DNA of 64,000 nucleotides from a bacterium (GTDB taxonomy: Bacteria > Hinthialibacterota > Hinthialibacteria > OLB16), in assembly GCA_022072055.1 (NCBI GenBank), contig JAJVIK010000006.1, positions 62,001 to 126,000 on the forward strand, given 5' to 3'. The position numbers and the translations under genes were made by a program. The notes under the pieces are model-generated. The model was not told the DNA's origin, did no database searches, and worked only from the letters and a program-made list of their open reading frames with translations. Positions 50,797 through 59,647 of this stretch are shown piece after piece (the first letter of the stretch is position 1; each line of letters begins with the position of its first letter).

Positions 50797-51840
50797 TCAG
50801 AGGGTCAGCACCCGCGCTAGAAAGGTCTCCCCGGCCTCGGTTTGCCCCATGCGCTCCTCAAACAGGAGACCCGGTCTGCCCTCGAGATGGTGGAATAGCA
50901 GATTATTCACCACGACTTCTCCGGCGCCTCCGACTCGCGTCATGCGCACCGCCCACACAATCGCATCCCCCACCGCCACCAAATGGTTCCCCAGGTCCCG
51001 GAATTCCACAAACCCGAGATCCGCTCCCATGGCCAACCCCACGGGAATCGGTGGAAGCTTCCTGACCGCCTTGGTCCAGGCGGCGAAGTGTTTGTTGGCG
51101 AAGGCGGCCTCATCCCGAAGGAACTGCTCGAAGGAGGAGAGATAGTCGCGGCCCGCCTCGCGGCACACCGAGTCGTTAAAATAGGCCAGGAACCCATCCC
51201 CGGTGAACTTATCGAAGATCCCGGCGTGCCCATCAATCAAGCTCTGAGTCCGATCGATGAATTCCACCATCAGATGAGAGAACTGGTCGCTGTCCGCGGC
51301 GTAGGTCATCAGATCTTGCGAACGACGAATGTCTCCCACCACCACAATCGACTTCGAGGCCGAGGCCTTCGCCAGGAGCAGGGCGGGGTCATGGGTCAGC
51401 AGCGCCTTGGGCAGTTGCCCGCGCCAACGAACCGCGCGCGACCCATGCAGGAACTCATCCGTGCTGAAGATGATTCTCGGCTCGACCGTGACACCCAATT
51501 CGGAGTACAACAGACGCTTGAGTCCGGCAAACAGGGTGAGCAGCATCAGTCGAGTTTGCGAGGGGCTTTCATAGGGGTCCGCGAAGTCGCCCTCGGACCA
51601 AGCCGAGAGTCGCTCCACAATTTCAGAGGGGGGGATCGAGCCGCCATAGGGCAGCGAAATGGGGTCGCCCGCGCGCGGATCGGCCCGCGCGAGCTCCCGC
51701 CAGGCAGCTGCGAAATCCCGCGCGGCGTCTCGGCACTCCCGGCCATAAAGCTGCCCATCGCTCTGTGAGAAATACGCCCAGTAGGTCTCAAAGGTCTGTG
51801 CCAGGACCAAACAAGCGATATGCGGGGTCGCGACTGGCAT
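50797..51840 (-). CDS. class III nucleotidyl cyclase domain protein
   Basis: 347 codons from ATG 51840, with GGAGG 7 nt upstream. The C-terminal half is a class III cyclase: both metal aspartates are present (Asp170 in VVGDIRRS and Asp215 in KFTGDGFLAY), with Lys211 before the second, and VAVGDAIVWAVRM matches the dimer/purine region. The first 150 residues (FETYWAYFSQSDGQLYGREC; LTLFAGLKRLLYSELGVTVE) are not a recognised domain and may be a sensor. It could make cAMP or cGMP. First gene of the operon with queG, a methyltransferase and priA. Confidence 0.8.
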   Translation of the reverse strand: MPVATPHIACLVLAQTFETYWAYFSQSDGQLYGRECRDAARDFAAAWRELARADPRAGDPISLPYGGSIPPSEIVERLSAWSEGDFADPYESPSQTRLMLLTLFAGLKRLLYSELGVTVEPRIIFSTDEFLHGSRAVRWRGQLPKALLTHDPALLLAKASASKSIVVVGDIRRSQDLMTYAADSDQFSHLMVEFIDRTQSLIDGHAGIFDKFTGDGFLAYFNDSVCREAGRDYLSSFEQFLRDEAAFANKHFAAWTKAVRKLPPIPVGLAMGADLGFVEFRDLGNHLVAVGDAIVWAVRMTRVGGAGEVVVNNLLFHHLEGRPGLLFEERMGQTEAGETFLARVLTL

Positions 51841-52125
51841 GGGCGGTCCTCCGGCCCATTCTGATTGATCCCACAAGGGAAGGGAATCCAATCCCATGCG
51901 GTGTGCACGATCTCGTTCAGCCCTGCACCCAATGGGGACATTTCCTCCCCGCGGCCAACTCTCAGGGCGCGCATCCCCCAAGGAAGCGGAGTTGCATAAA
52001 CCATTCACTTTACTTCAGTTATATCGGACCATGGGAGGACACGCGCAAGAACAAGCTGGGTTCGGTCGGCTGGCGCGGTCCCTGCTACGCTTACTGACAG
52101 CCCAAGCTCGGTAAGGGGACTCAAG
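51841..52125. other. divergent intergenic region
   Basis: 285 nt between the cyclase gene and the DUF1549 gene. No small gene with a ribosome-binding site was recognised. A TATAAC on the minus strand lacks a well-spaced -35, so no promoter is called. Confidence 0.4.
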
Positions 52126-53814
52126 ATGCGCGCGCTTCCATTTCCCGCCCGGATGAGAGCCGTCCTTTTCATCGCGCTCCTCGCCCTTTCCGGGTCAGCC
52201 CATGCCCTTACTCCGAGCGAGTTGGACACCCTCATCGACCGGATATGGGCAACCCATGGCATCACCCCCGCGCCGACAAGCTCCGACTCCGAGTTCTTCA
52301 GGAGAGTGTACCTGGACCTTGCGGGCGAGCCTCCCTCCGTGGAGGAGACCGTCAATTTCCTCACAAGCAACGAACCCAACAAGCGCGCGAAGGCCATCGA
52401 GCAGTTGCTCGCCACCCGCGAATATGGCGACCACCACGGTCGCGTCTGGACCAACCTGATCCTGGAGGGACGAGTCCTCAAACGCCGCTTTCCGCGCGAG
52501 AGATTTGACTCGTATCTGGCGGACTCCTTCAACAAGAACAAACCGTTCGATGACCTGGTGAAGGAGCTCATCGCGGTGGAAGGCTCCAGCGCGGACAACG
52601 GCGCCACGTTTCTGATCCTGAGCCACGAGGGCAAACCCGAGGACCTGACCTCGACCAGCGCGCGCCTGTTCCTCGGAACCCAGCTCCGCTGCGCGCAATG
52701 CCATGATGACAAGTTCGGACCCTGGAAGCAGGAGCAGTTCTGGGGTTTCGCCGCCTTCTTCGCCCGCGTGGAGACCCGTCCCGAAAAGAGCCCCCTCGCG
52801 AAACGCCCCGAGTCCTTCCTGGTGACCGACCGCCCGCGGGGGGAGGCGATCATCCCGGAGGATGGCGCGACCCCCTCCTTTAAGGACCTTCCCCCGGAGG
52901 AGCGGCGCAAGGCCCGAATGGCGCTCGAGAGGGAGATGCGGACCCACCCGGTCCGGCCCGCCTTCCTCGGCCAACCTGTGGACCTGCATCCAAGGGACCA
53001 CCGCCGCAAGGCGCTCGCGGAGCGGATTGTCCGCGCCCCGGACAACCTGTTCGCCCGAACCCAGGTCAACCGGGTCTGGGCGGAGATGTTCGGAGCGGGC
53101 CTGATCGAACCGCTTGATGATTTGTACGGGAAAACGGCGGGTGACTGGGAGCCGGTCCTTCAGGCCCTGGCCAGTCACTTCATCGAATCCGGCCACCGCA
53201 TGAAAAGCCTGTACGCCTTGATCGCCAACACCAAGGCCTACCAACTCACCTCCGAGGGACAGACGGAGAGCAACAGCCTCCGTGAATATTTCGCCCGGGC
53301 GCGGCTTCGCCCCCTTTCCCCAGAGGCGCTGTTCCAAACCATTCTCAAGACCACCAACGTGGAATCGACCGCGAGCGCCACCCGGAAGGCGCGCCTTGAA
53401 CAGGAGAAACAGCGCTACCTGGAGCGCTTTGTGTTTGTCTTCGGCAACGACGAGGGTGAGAAATCCACCGCCTTCGAGGGGACCATCCCCCAGGCGCTCA
53501 TGATGATGAACGATCCTCTGATCGAGCGCGGACTTGCCCCGCTGGGAGGAACCACGCTCCATCGCATCCTGGAATCCTCGCAAAGCGTCTCGGAGCGGAT
53601 TCGGTTCCTGTATCTCGGCGCGCTCTCGCGCGAACCGAGCGTGGCGGAGATGAAGGATGCCCAGCGGTTCCTCGTCGAGGCATCGCCGGAGCCGATTGGG
53701 GACGCGCGCGCGATACGGCCCCGTGACAGACTGGCTCGCATGCGGGAAGCCGAGGCTTACCAGGACCTGCTCTGGAGCCTCATGAACTCCGCGGAGTTCC
53801 TGTACAACCACTAG
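52126..53814 (+). CDS. secreted DUF1549/DUF1553 protein
   Basis: 562 codons, AAGGGG upstream and a signal peptide (MRAVLFIALLALSGSAHA). The DUF1549 part (about residues 30-200) has SEFFRRVYLDLAGEPPSVEE and RCAQCHDDKFGPWKQEQFW, whose CxxCH near residue 189 resembles a c-type heme motif but may bind metal instead. The DUF1553 part (270-560) has LFARTQVNRVWAEMFGAGL and SLYALIANTKAYQLTS. The family pairs with DUF1501 genes in planctomycete-like bacteria, as here; its reaction is not known. Confidence 0.9.
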   Translation: MRALPFPARMRAVLFIALLALSGSAHALTPSELDTLIDRIWATHGITPAPTSSDSEFFRRVYLDLAGEPPSVEETVNFLTSNEPNKRAKAIEQLLATREYGDHHGRVWTNLILEGRVLKRRFPRERFDSYLADSFNKNKPFDDLVKELIAVEGSSADNGATFLILSHEGKPEDLTSTSARLFLGTQLRCAQCHDDKFGPWKQEQFWGFAAFFARVETRPEKSPLAKRPESFLVTDRPRGEAIIPEDGATPSFKDLPPEERRKARMALEREMRTHPVRPAFLGQPVDLHPRDHRRKALAERIVRAPDNLFARTQVNRVWAEMFGAGLIEPLDDLYGKTAGDWEPVLQALASHFIESGHRMKSLYALIANTKAYQLTSEGQTESNSLREYFARARLRPLSPEALFQTILKTTNVESTASATRKARLEQEKQRYLERFVFVFGNDEGEKSTAFEGTIPQALMMMNDPLIERGLAPLGGTTLHRILESSQSVSERIRFLYLGALSREPSVAEMKDAQRFLVEASPEPIGDARAIRPRDRLARMREAEAYQDLLWSLMNSAEFLYNH

Positions 53815-53837
53815 AGACTTGTGGAAGGAGCGACTCC

Positions 53838-55145
53838 ATGACCGACCTCATCCGGACCAACTGCGAGGAGCAGGCGCGAGGCTTTCCCCTTGTCCGCCGG
53901 GAGTTCCTCCGCTCCAGCCTCGCGGGGCTACTGGGGCTGTGCCTGGGGGAACGTTCCACGCTTCCCGCTTCCGCCGCCATCCCCTCGAAGCCCTCGCGCC
54001 CCAAGTCCTGCATCCTGCTCTGGATGGATGGCGGTCCGAGCCAACTCGAAACCTGGAACCCCAAACCGGGATCGGCCAACGCGGGTCCGACCAAGACCCT
54101 CAAGACGCCGGTCGAGGGGGTTCTGATTTCGGAACACCTGCCGCGCATGGCGGAACGGATGGAGGAGGTCGCGCTGATCCGCTCGATGGTGACCAGGGAG
54201 GGGAGCCATGACCGCGCCAAATACCTGGGGCACACCGGATATTCCCCTCAACCCACGATCCAGTTCCCCAGCCTGGGCGCGATGGTTTCCGAGGAGATCG
54301 GCGACAGAGAGGCGAACCTCCCCCAATTCGTGAGCATCCTCTCCCCCTCGTATGGGGGCGGATTCCTCGGCGCGGAGCACTCCCCTTTCGTGGTCCCGAA
54401 TCCGCTCAGGAAGGTGGAGAACCTCACACTCCCGCGCGGCGTGGATCGGGAGCGCTTCGCGCGCAGGCTCCGGATGCTCGACCGGGTCGAGCGTCGCTTC
54501 GCGGCCGATCATCCCGGGGTCGAGATCCGGAACCATCACGGCAATTATGCCCAAACCGTGCGTTTCATGAACGCGCCCGAAACCTCGGCCTTCGATCTCT
54601 CCGCCGAGTCGGAGTCCGCGCGAAACGCTTACGGGATGACCGAATTCGGCCAGGGTTGCCTGCTCGCGCGCCGTCTTGTTGAAACCGGGGTCCGCTTCGT
54701 CGAGGTCTCCCTGCGCGGTTGGGACACTCACCAGGACAACTTCACCCGCGCCCAAAAGCTGTGTGGCGAGCTCGACCCCGCTCTGGATGCCCTGATTGCG
54801 GACTTGATGGAGCGAGACCTCTGGGACAGCACCTTGGTTGTCTGGATGGGGGAATTCGGACGCACACCGAAGATCAACGGCAACGAGGGGCGCGACCACT
54901 TCACCCGGGGTTGGTGCGCGCTCCTGGGCGGTTGCGGTGTGCCCGGAGGGCTCGCGCTGGGCCGGACCTCGGAGGATGGCGAGCAGGTGACCGATCGCCC
55001 CATCGCCATCAAGGATCTCCTCCACACGGTCCTGCGCCTGCTCGACATCGACCCCGCCGCGGAGTTCCTGACCCCCGCCAAACGCCCGATTACCCTGGTG
55101 GAGAAAGGGGCGGTCGGGATCCCCGAAATCCTTGGATCGGCATGA
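53838..55145 (+). CDS. exported DUF1501 (sulfatase-like fold) protein
   Basis: 435 codons, AAGGAG 7 nt before the ATG and 23 nt after the DUF1549 gene. A twin-arginine signal (LVRREFLRSSLAGLLGL, Arg20-Arg21) directs folded export. CILLWMDGGPSQLETWNPKP is the family start, with MVTREGSHDRAKYLGHTGYS, LVVWMGEFGRTPKINGNEGR and DHFTRGWCALLGGCGV as further conserved blocks that resemble the alkaline-phosphatase/sulfatase metal site. Works with the DUF1549 partner in an unknown reaction on exported substrates. Confidence 0.9.
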   Translation: MTDLIRTNCEEQARGFPLVRREFLRSSLAGLLGLCLGERSTLPASAAIPSKPSRPKSCILLWMDGGPSQLETWNPKPGSANAGPTKTLKTPVEGVLISEHLPRMAERMEEVALIRSMVTREGSHDRAKYLGHTGYSPQPTIQFPSLGAMVSEEIGDREANLPQFVSILSPSYGGGFLGAEHSPFVVPNPLRKVENLTLPRGVDRERFARRLRMLDRVERRFAADHPGVEIRNHHGNYAQTVRFMNAPETSAFDLSAESESARNAYGMTEFGQGCLLARRLVETGVRFVEVSLRGWDTHQDNFTRAQKLCGELDPALDALIADLMERDLWDSTLVVWMGEFGRTPKINGNEGRDHFTRGWCALLGGCGVPGGLALGRTSEDGEQVTDRPIAIKDLLHTVLRLLDIDPAAEFLTPAKRPITLVEKGAVGIPEILGSA

Positions 55146-55164
55146 AAAACCAAAGCAATTTCGC

Positions 55165-55193
55165 TTGACCCCACCCTCCGGATGAAATAAAAT
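55165..55193 (+). promoter_or_regulatory. sigma70-type promoter of the tandem pseudopilin genes
   Basis: TTGACC (55165-55170), 17 nt and TAAAAT (55188-55193), 5 of 6 matches in each box. Transcription would start near 55200, about 30 nt before ATG 55230. Confidence 0.65.
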
Positions 55194-55229
55194 TCAGCCA
55201 ACTTCGAATCCATTGTCTTGGAGCCTGTC

Positions 55230-55940
55230 ATGAATCTCAGACCCGTTCACCTTACCCGAGGAAGAGGATTCACGCTTATTGAACTCCTGATCGTGATTGC
55301 CATTATTCTGATCCTGATCGCCATCGCCCTCCCGAATTTCCTCGAAGCCCAGGTCCGCGCCCGCGCCGCCAAGGCCAAGGGCGAACTCCGCTCCCTTGGA
55401 ATCGCCATGGAGGCCTACAACCTGGATTTCAGGGATTATCCGCCCGAAAGCGAGGACGATTGCACCTCCCGGCCCAGAACCTCGGCGGGACATTTCTGGT
55501 TGACCTCGCCGATCCGGTACATCGCCTCCATTCCCGAGGACCCGTTCCCGCGACGTGACAGCGGCTCCAATCTCCATTTCCACTGCTATGAGTCCGGTGG
55601 GATCGAACGCGGCGGATTTGGAGTCCGTTGCCCGACCTGCATGGTCACCTGGGTGATCTACTCGCGCGGACCCAGCGAGGCCGAACCGATCCTGCGCTCC
55701 GCCGACCCGCATTTTGACCTGGGCGGCGGCACCACGCTGATCACTTACAGTCCAACCAACGGCACCCGCAGCCTGGGAACCATCCATTGGTGGGGCGGGG
55801 ATGGTTGGTGGATCGGCGTGCCCGCGGGCACGGCGGCCGCCGCCGCGCGGAATACTCCGCCGATTGCCGGTCCCTATGGGCTCGGCCTGCCGGTCGACTA
55901 TGTGGCCTACGTTCATCGTCTGCCGCCCAACTTGAAATGA
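55230..55940 (+). CDS. GspG-like pseudopilin (tandem copy 1)
   Basis: 236 codons from ATG 55230 (GGAG 6 nt upstream; a TTG at 55218 is less likely). Leader RGRG precedes FTLIELLIVIAIILILIAIA, a prepilin signal with glutamate at mature position 5 and a long hydrophobic helix. The stalk reads KAKGELRSLGIAMEAYNLDF, followed by YPPESEDDC, WLTSPIRYIASIPEDPFP and a glycine-rich block. The end VHRLPPNLK matches copy 2. Structural subunit of a type II-like pseudopilus, or a substrate-specific variant. Confidence 0.88.
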   Translation: MNLRPVHLTRGRGFTLIELLIVIAIILILIAIALPNFLEAQVRARAAKAKGELRSLGIAMEAYNLDFRDYPPESEDDCTSRPRTSAGHFWLTSPIRYIASIPEDPFPRRDSGSNLHFHCYESGGIERGGFGVRCPTCMVTWVIYSRGPSEAEPILRSADPHFDLGGGTTLITYSPTNGTRSLGTIHWWGGDGWWIGVPAGTAAAAARNTPPIAGPYGLGLPVDYVAYVHRLPPNLK

Positions 55941-55973
55941 TTCGGAATCATTCATAAACAGGAGAGGTCTTTC

Positions 55974-56645
55974 ATGAAGTCGAAGGGGTTCACCCTGATC
56001 GAGCTGTTGATCGTTATCGCCATCATTCTCATCCTGATCGCCATCGCCCTTCCGAATTTCCTGGAGGCGCAAATCCGCGCGCGAGTCACCAAGGCCAAGG
56101 GGGAAATCCGCTCCCTTGGCATCGCGATGGAGTCGTATTTCCTGGATTGGAAGATATATCCGGCGGAATCCGAACACGACATCCTGACCAACTTCTCGCG
56201 CGGGAGATTTGAATCGGGCCTCAAGTGGCTCACAAGCCCCATCAAGTACATCTCCTCCATACCCGAAGACCCATTTCCGGGAACGGATCAGGACATCATC
56301 ACGTATGAGACCGGCGGGGTGGAATATGCTGGAACCTTGGTCGACCGAAAGTTCCTCAACTGCATGGTGACTTGGGCGATGTTCAGCCGTGGCCCGCACT
56401 CGGTGAGTGGAAATCCCAATGAGGCAATCAGCTCCGCCGACCCCAACGTGGGAATCGTGACGACTTACAGCCCCACGAACGGAACCTCCAGCATCGGGGC
56501 CATCTACCTCTATGGCGGAGACTCGTTTTTCATCGGAGTCCCGATCAGCACCGCAAACTACGCCGCGGCGCGGACGATGACACCCTCCCCCCTCATGGTG
56601 GATGGGGTCCCCTTCGTCCATCGTTTGCCGCCCCCGCTGAAGTGA
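55974..56645 (+). CDS. GspG-like pseudopilin (tandem copy 2)
   Basis: 223 codons, AGGAGAGG 6 nt before the ATG. The very short leader MKSKG is cut before FTLIELLIVIAIILILIAIA. Stalk KAKGEIRSLGIAMESYFLDW, then YPAESEHDI, WLTSPIKYISSIPEDPFPG and GGDSFFIGVPISTA, all shared with copies 1 and 3, so these are paralogues. The end FVHRLPPPLK repeats copy 1. It begins 33 nt after copy 1, probably in the same transcript. Confidence 0.88.
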   Translation: MKSKGFTLIELLIVIAIILILIAIALPNFLEAQIRARVTKAKGEIRSLGIAMESYFLDWKIYPAESEHDILTNFSRGRFESGLKWLTSPIKYISSIPEDPFPGTDQDIITYETGGVEYAGTLVDRKFLNCMVTWAMFSRGPHSVSGNPNEAISSADPNVGIVTTYSPTNGTSSIGAIYLYGGDSFFIGVPISTANYAAARTMTPSPLMVDGVPFVHRLPPPLK

Positions 56646-56668
56646 GCCGATCGCGATAGGGAGCGGAC

Positions 56669-56699
56669 CGTCATTCCCGTGCGAGCAGGAATCCACCCG
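56669..56699. repeat. REP-like imperfect palindrome
   Basis: In the 199-nt gap between pseudopilin copies 2 and 3, CATTCC...GGAATCCACCC forms an imperfect inverted repeat of the kind commonly dispersed in bacterial genomes. A second small inverted repeat, CCGGAT (56779-56784) with ATCCGG (56793-56798), lies further on. Only one copy is in the window, so repetition is not proven. Confidence 0.3.
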
Positions 56700-56844
56700 T
56701 ACGTCGAGTGTGTGGATGTCCTCGTTCTCTCTACCGGCATGGAGATGTTTTACCGGAAATCTCGATTGAATCCTAATCCCGGATTGACTACGATCCGGCA
56801 CGGATGAATTTTCATCCGCCCATCATCGTTTAAGGAGGTTCCTT

Positions 56845-57591
56845 ATGCTTCAGCGGGTTTATCCGGTTTTTTCCGCCCGCCTCAATTATTTGCCTCATCC
56901 AGAGCGGGCGCGGAGAGGTTTCACCCTCATCGAGCTTCTGATCGTGATTGCCATCATCCTCATCTTGATCGCCATCGCCCTGCCGAACTTCCTCGAGGCG
57001 CAAATCCGCGCGCGAGTGACTAAGGCAAAAGGGGAGATCCGAAGCCTCAAGATCGCCATGGAATCGTACAACTTGGATTTCAAGGTGTATCCGGCTGAGA
57101 GCGAGGACAACTGCCTTGCGAATGAGGGTCGCGCGAGAACTTCCTGCGGGCTGACTTGGCTCACAAGCCCCATCAAGTACATCGCCGCGTTGCCAGAGGA
57201 TCCCTTTCCCGGGGTGGACGTTCGCCTGCCGGCGTTTGAGATGGGAGGCGTCGAATGTGGACCAAAGTGTTTCGGTCGTATTGACCGGCTGCCCACACTT
57301 GTCCTTTGGGCGATCTATACGCGCGGCCCGGACACTCCCAAGGAAGAGATTCGATCTTCGGACCCTCACGAGTCTCCCTATGACAATGTCTCCATCGAAA
57401 CCTACAATCCGACCAACGGGACAAAGAGCGAGGGGGATATCTTCCAGTACGGTGGTGACTCTCGTTTCATCGGTACAACTGCTGGCAACGCCGGGTTGAA
57501 CCCGGATGATCCCGCGCGGAGGAATGGTCAGGGCCTGCTCATCGATGGCAATTACTACTACCGAAAGATGCCACCCGGGGTCAGTAACTGA
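56845..57591 (+). CDS. GspG-like pseudopilin (tandem copy 3)
   Basis: 248 codons. The ribosome-binding site AAGGAGGT is 5 nt before ATG 56845 and sits in a small perfect inverted repeat (AAGGA-GGT-TCCTT). The leader is long, about 25 residues (to RARRG), before FTLIELLIVIAIILILIAIA. Stalk KAKGEIRSLKIAMESYNLDF, YPAESEDNC, WLTSPIKYIAALPEDPFPG and GGDSRFIGTTAG match copies 1 and 2; the end differs (RKMPPGVSN). The gap of 199 nt after copy 2 suggests separate control. Confidence 0.88.
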   Translation: MLQRVYPVFSARLNYLPHPERARRGFTLIELLIVIAIILILIAIALPNFLEAQIRARVTKAKGEIRSLKIAMESYNLDFKVYPAESEDNCLANEGRARTSCGLTWLTSPIKYIAALPEDPFPGVDVRLPAFEMGGVECGPKCFGRIDRLPTLVLWAIYTRGPDTPKEEIRSSDPHESPYDNVSIETYNPTNGTKSEGDIFQYGGDSRFIGTTAGNAGLNPDDPARRNGQGLLIDGNYYYRKMPPGVSN

Positions 57592-57608
57592 AGTTTAGGC
57601 TAGCAACG

Positions 57609-57640
57609 TGGGGCGCGGCGGCAATCCCCGCCGCGCCCCA
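57609..57640 (+). terminator. strong GC hairpin after the pseudopilin genes
   Basis: GGGGCGCGGCGG (57610-57621) pairs perfectly with CCGCCGCGCCCC (57628-57639) around a 6-nt loop, 18 nt after the stop of copy 3; one more T-A pair extends it. No T run follows, so termination may need Rho or the hairpin may protect the mRNA end. Confidence 0.55.
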
Positions 57641-57696
57641 TCGGCTTGTCCTCTTGAGTATCACGCGCCGCAGACTGCTGGGTGGAATCCTCCGTA

Positions 57697-57752
57697 CCGC
57701 GACCGTGAGGGAGTGGGTCGGCAAGAGGGCACCCGCTTGCTCACGCGCGTGC
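57697..57752. repeat. imperfect long palindrome (dispersed-repeat-like)
   Basis: A 22-nt arm at 57697-57718 (containing CCGTGAGGGAGTGGGT) and a partly complementary arm at 57731-57752 (ACCCGCTTGCTCACGCG) match at about 15 of 22 positions around a 12-nt centre. The surrounding short frames are not gene-like. From memory, similar arms are common in planctomycete genomes as small palindromic elements; this cannot be tested here. Confidence 0.35.
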
Positions 57753-57774
57753 TGGCGAGCGCGCCACAGACCCA

Positions 57775-59595
57775 TCACCCCTTCTCAAAGCGCTTGGCAA
57801 TCGGAGGAAGCTGTTTCAGAACCTCCTCGCGAATTTGGAAATCTGCCTTCTTGAGCGTCTCTTCCTGAAGGTTGCGTATCATCTCATCCCTGCGCTGGTT
57901 CTCCAGGATCCCCCGAACCTCCGACTCGGCCTCCTCGAAGGTCTTGGGCTTGCCCGGCATCTCCTGCAGGACCTTCAGCAGCACCGCCTTGTTCCGGAAG
58001 CGGATCGGCTTCTCGATCCACTCCCCTCGCGGGCGGGCCAGGACCGCCTCCCACATCCCTTTCGGATATCGGGTGGTGTCGAGCAGCCAATCCGTGACCC
58101 CGCCGCTTGACGCCTCCTCGCCCACGGAATACTTGCGAACCACGCGCTCCTCATCCGAACCCGCCTGAATCTCCGCCAGCGCCGCCAGCGCCCGCTCCTC
58201 CGCCGCGCGCAGCGCCCGCTCCTGCTCCACCGGGTGATTGGACGCCGGAGAGGGGGCCACCGCGATCTCCCGGAGACGATACTGCGTGGGATTCATGAAA
58301 TCACGACGATGCTCGGCGTGGTACTGCTCAACCCGGGACTGCTCGATCGGCTCGAAGCGCTCAAAGCGGCGACGAGCTGCGCGCCGGAAAACCTCGGTCC
58401 CATGCAGCACCTCCAGGTCCACCGCGACGCGCCGCTCATGCGTGGCGCTCTGGGTGAGTCCCTCCCCCTCAGCCGCCTGGCGCAGCAAATCGGGGATCAG
58501 GAGCCAGTTCATCAGGTTGGTCCGTATCGAGTCGCGGATATCGTTCTCCTCCTCCAGGTCCGGCGGGTACGGCGGGCGCGCCTTCGCCGCGCAATAATCC
58601 TCGTAATCCTGGACCGTGACATCGAAGCTGCCCGCCCCGGCCAGAAGCGCACCGGACCGTCCTTCCTTTTCCTTGTCCAGCAGCGCGTCCAAGCCTTCCT
58701 CATGAATCACCATGAACTCCTCCATGGCGTTCTTCTGCTCATACTCGCGCTTGCGGCGCTCGTACTCCCGCACACGATAGGCTTCCGCCACCTTGTCTCT
58801 GACCTCCTCGAAGGACGGATCGTGCGGGAGCTTCCGCTCCTCGGTCCGGGCGATATGGAATCCCTGGGGGGTTTCGATGATTTCGGTCAGCTTGCCCGGC
58901 TCAGTCGCCAGCACCGCTTTTTCGATCGCCGGGTTGATCTTTCCCAGGAGAAACGGGCCGCGCACCCGGAACTCGGAGGTGGGTTTCTCGGTCTCCATCG
59001 CGGCGACTCGCAGGAACTCCTCGAGCGGGACCGTGCCATCCGGGGCCGCCTTGGAGAGCAACAGGGTGCGGGCCAACTCCGCGCGCTTGCGCAACCCCTC
59101 CCGCGCGCCCGGATCCCCCACCGCCAGGGCGTCATAGAACAAGGTCCGGAAGGAGAACGAACCCCTCTCAACCAGGTTCTCCCGGATCTCGTCGAAATAG
59201 GCCCTCAGTTCCTCCTCGGTTGGCTTGGAAAGGCTCGCGCGGATCTCCTCCAGAACGCGCGTGTAGGCCTCATTGGCGGCAATCTCCCACTCGCCCCAGC
59301 GGACCGAGGGCATGGCCAGGAACTCGGCCTCCGCGGCCTCCTCCGAGGCGGCCAGCACGCGCTCCATGGCGAAGTCCCGGAGCAGGGACTCGTAACTGGG
59401 ATAATTCGGAGCCTGGTTTTGAATCCGCTGGCGTTGCGAGCGGATGTACAGGTCGAAGTCCCCCACAGTGATGACCACGTTGTCTTGAACGGTCGCCAAG
59501 ACCGAGTCGGGTCCCGGAGCGCTCTCCCCGCGAACAGGCGGGGATGCCGCCGCTGGAATCAGCATGGCGAGGAGCAGAATGTAGCCTTTGGTCAT
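57775..59595 (-). CDS. exported parvulin-type peptidyl-prolyl isomerase/chaperone (SurA/PpiD-like)
   Basis: 606 codons from ATG 59595 (GGAGGT 8 nt upstream); a signal peptide (ILLLAMLIPAAASPPVRG) follows. Two parvulin-like domains are visible: the first ends near KLTEIIETPQGFHIARTEER, the second contains QYRLREIAVAPS and TDWLLDTTRYPKGMWEAVL, closing with PKTFEEAESEVRGI. Long charged helices link them, as in SurA or PpiD, which assist folding of exported proteins. It lies directly downstream of the secreted protein at 59708 but is separated by a terminator, so it may be partly independent. Confidence 0.85.
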   Translation of the reverse strand: MTKGYILLLAMLIPAAASPPVRGESAPGPDSVLATVQDNVVITVGDFDLYIRSQRQRIQNQAPNYPSYESLLRDFAMERVLAASEEAAEAEFLAMPSVRWGEWEIAANEAYTRVLEEIRASLSKPTEEELRAYFDEIRENLVERGSFSFRTLFYDALAVGDPGAREGLRKRAELARTLLLSKAAPDGTVPLEEFLRVAAMETEKPTSEFRVRGPFLLGKINPAIEKAVLATEPGKLTEIIETPQGFHIARTEERKLPHDPSFEEVRDKVAEAYRVREYERRKREYEQKNAMEEFMVIHEEGLDALLDKEKEGRSGALLAGAGSFDVTVQDYEDYCAAKARPPYPPDLEEENDIRDSIRTNLMNWLLIPDLLRQAAEGEGLTQSATHERRVAVDLEVLHGTEVFRRAARRRFERFEPIEQSRVEQYHAEHRRDFMNPTQYRLREIAVAPSPASNHPVEQERALRAAEERALAALAEIQAGSDEERVVRKYSVGEEASSGGVTDWLLDTTRYPKGMWEAVLARPRGEWIEKPIRFRNKAVLLKVLQEMPGKPKTFEEAESEVRGILENQRRDEMIRNLQEETLKKADFQIREEVLKQLPPIAKRFEKG

Positions 59596-59647
59596 CGTCC
59601 AAAACCTCCCAACAGTTCTGTTTTGTGAGTTCGCCCGCAAAGAAAAA

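Noticed and set aside
57654-57854. Small frame starting SITRRRLLGG that resembles a twin-arginine signal
   Set aside because: No ribosome-binding site; it runs through the palindromic repeat and overlaps the end of the chaperone gene.
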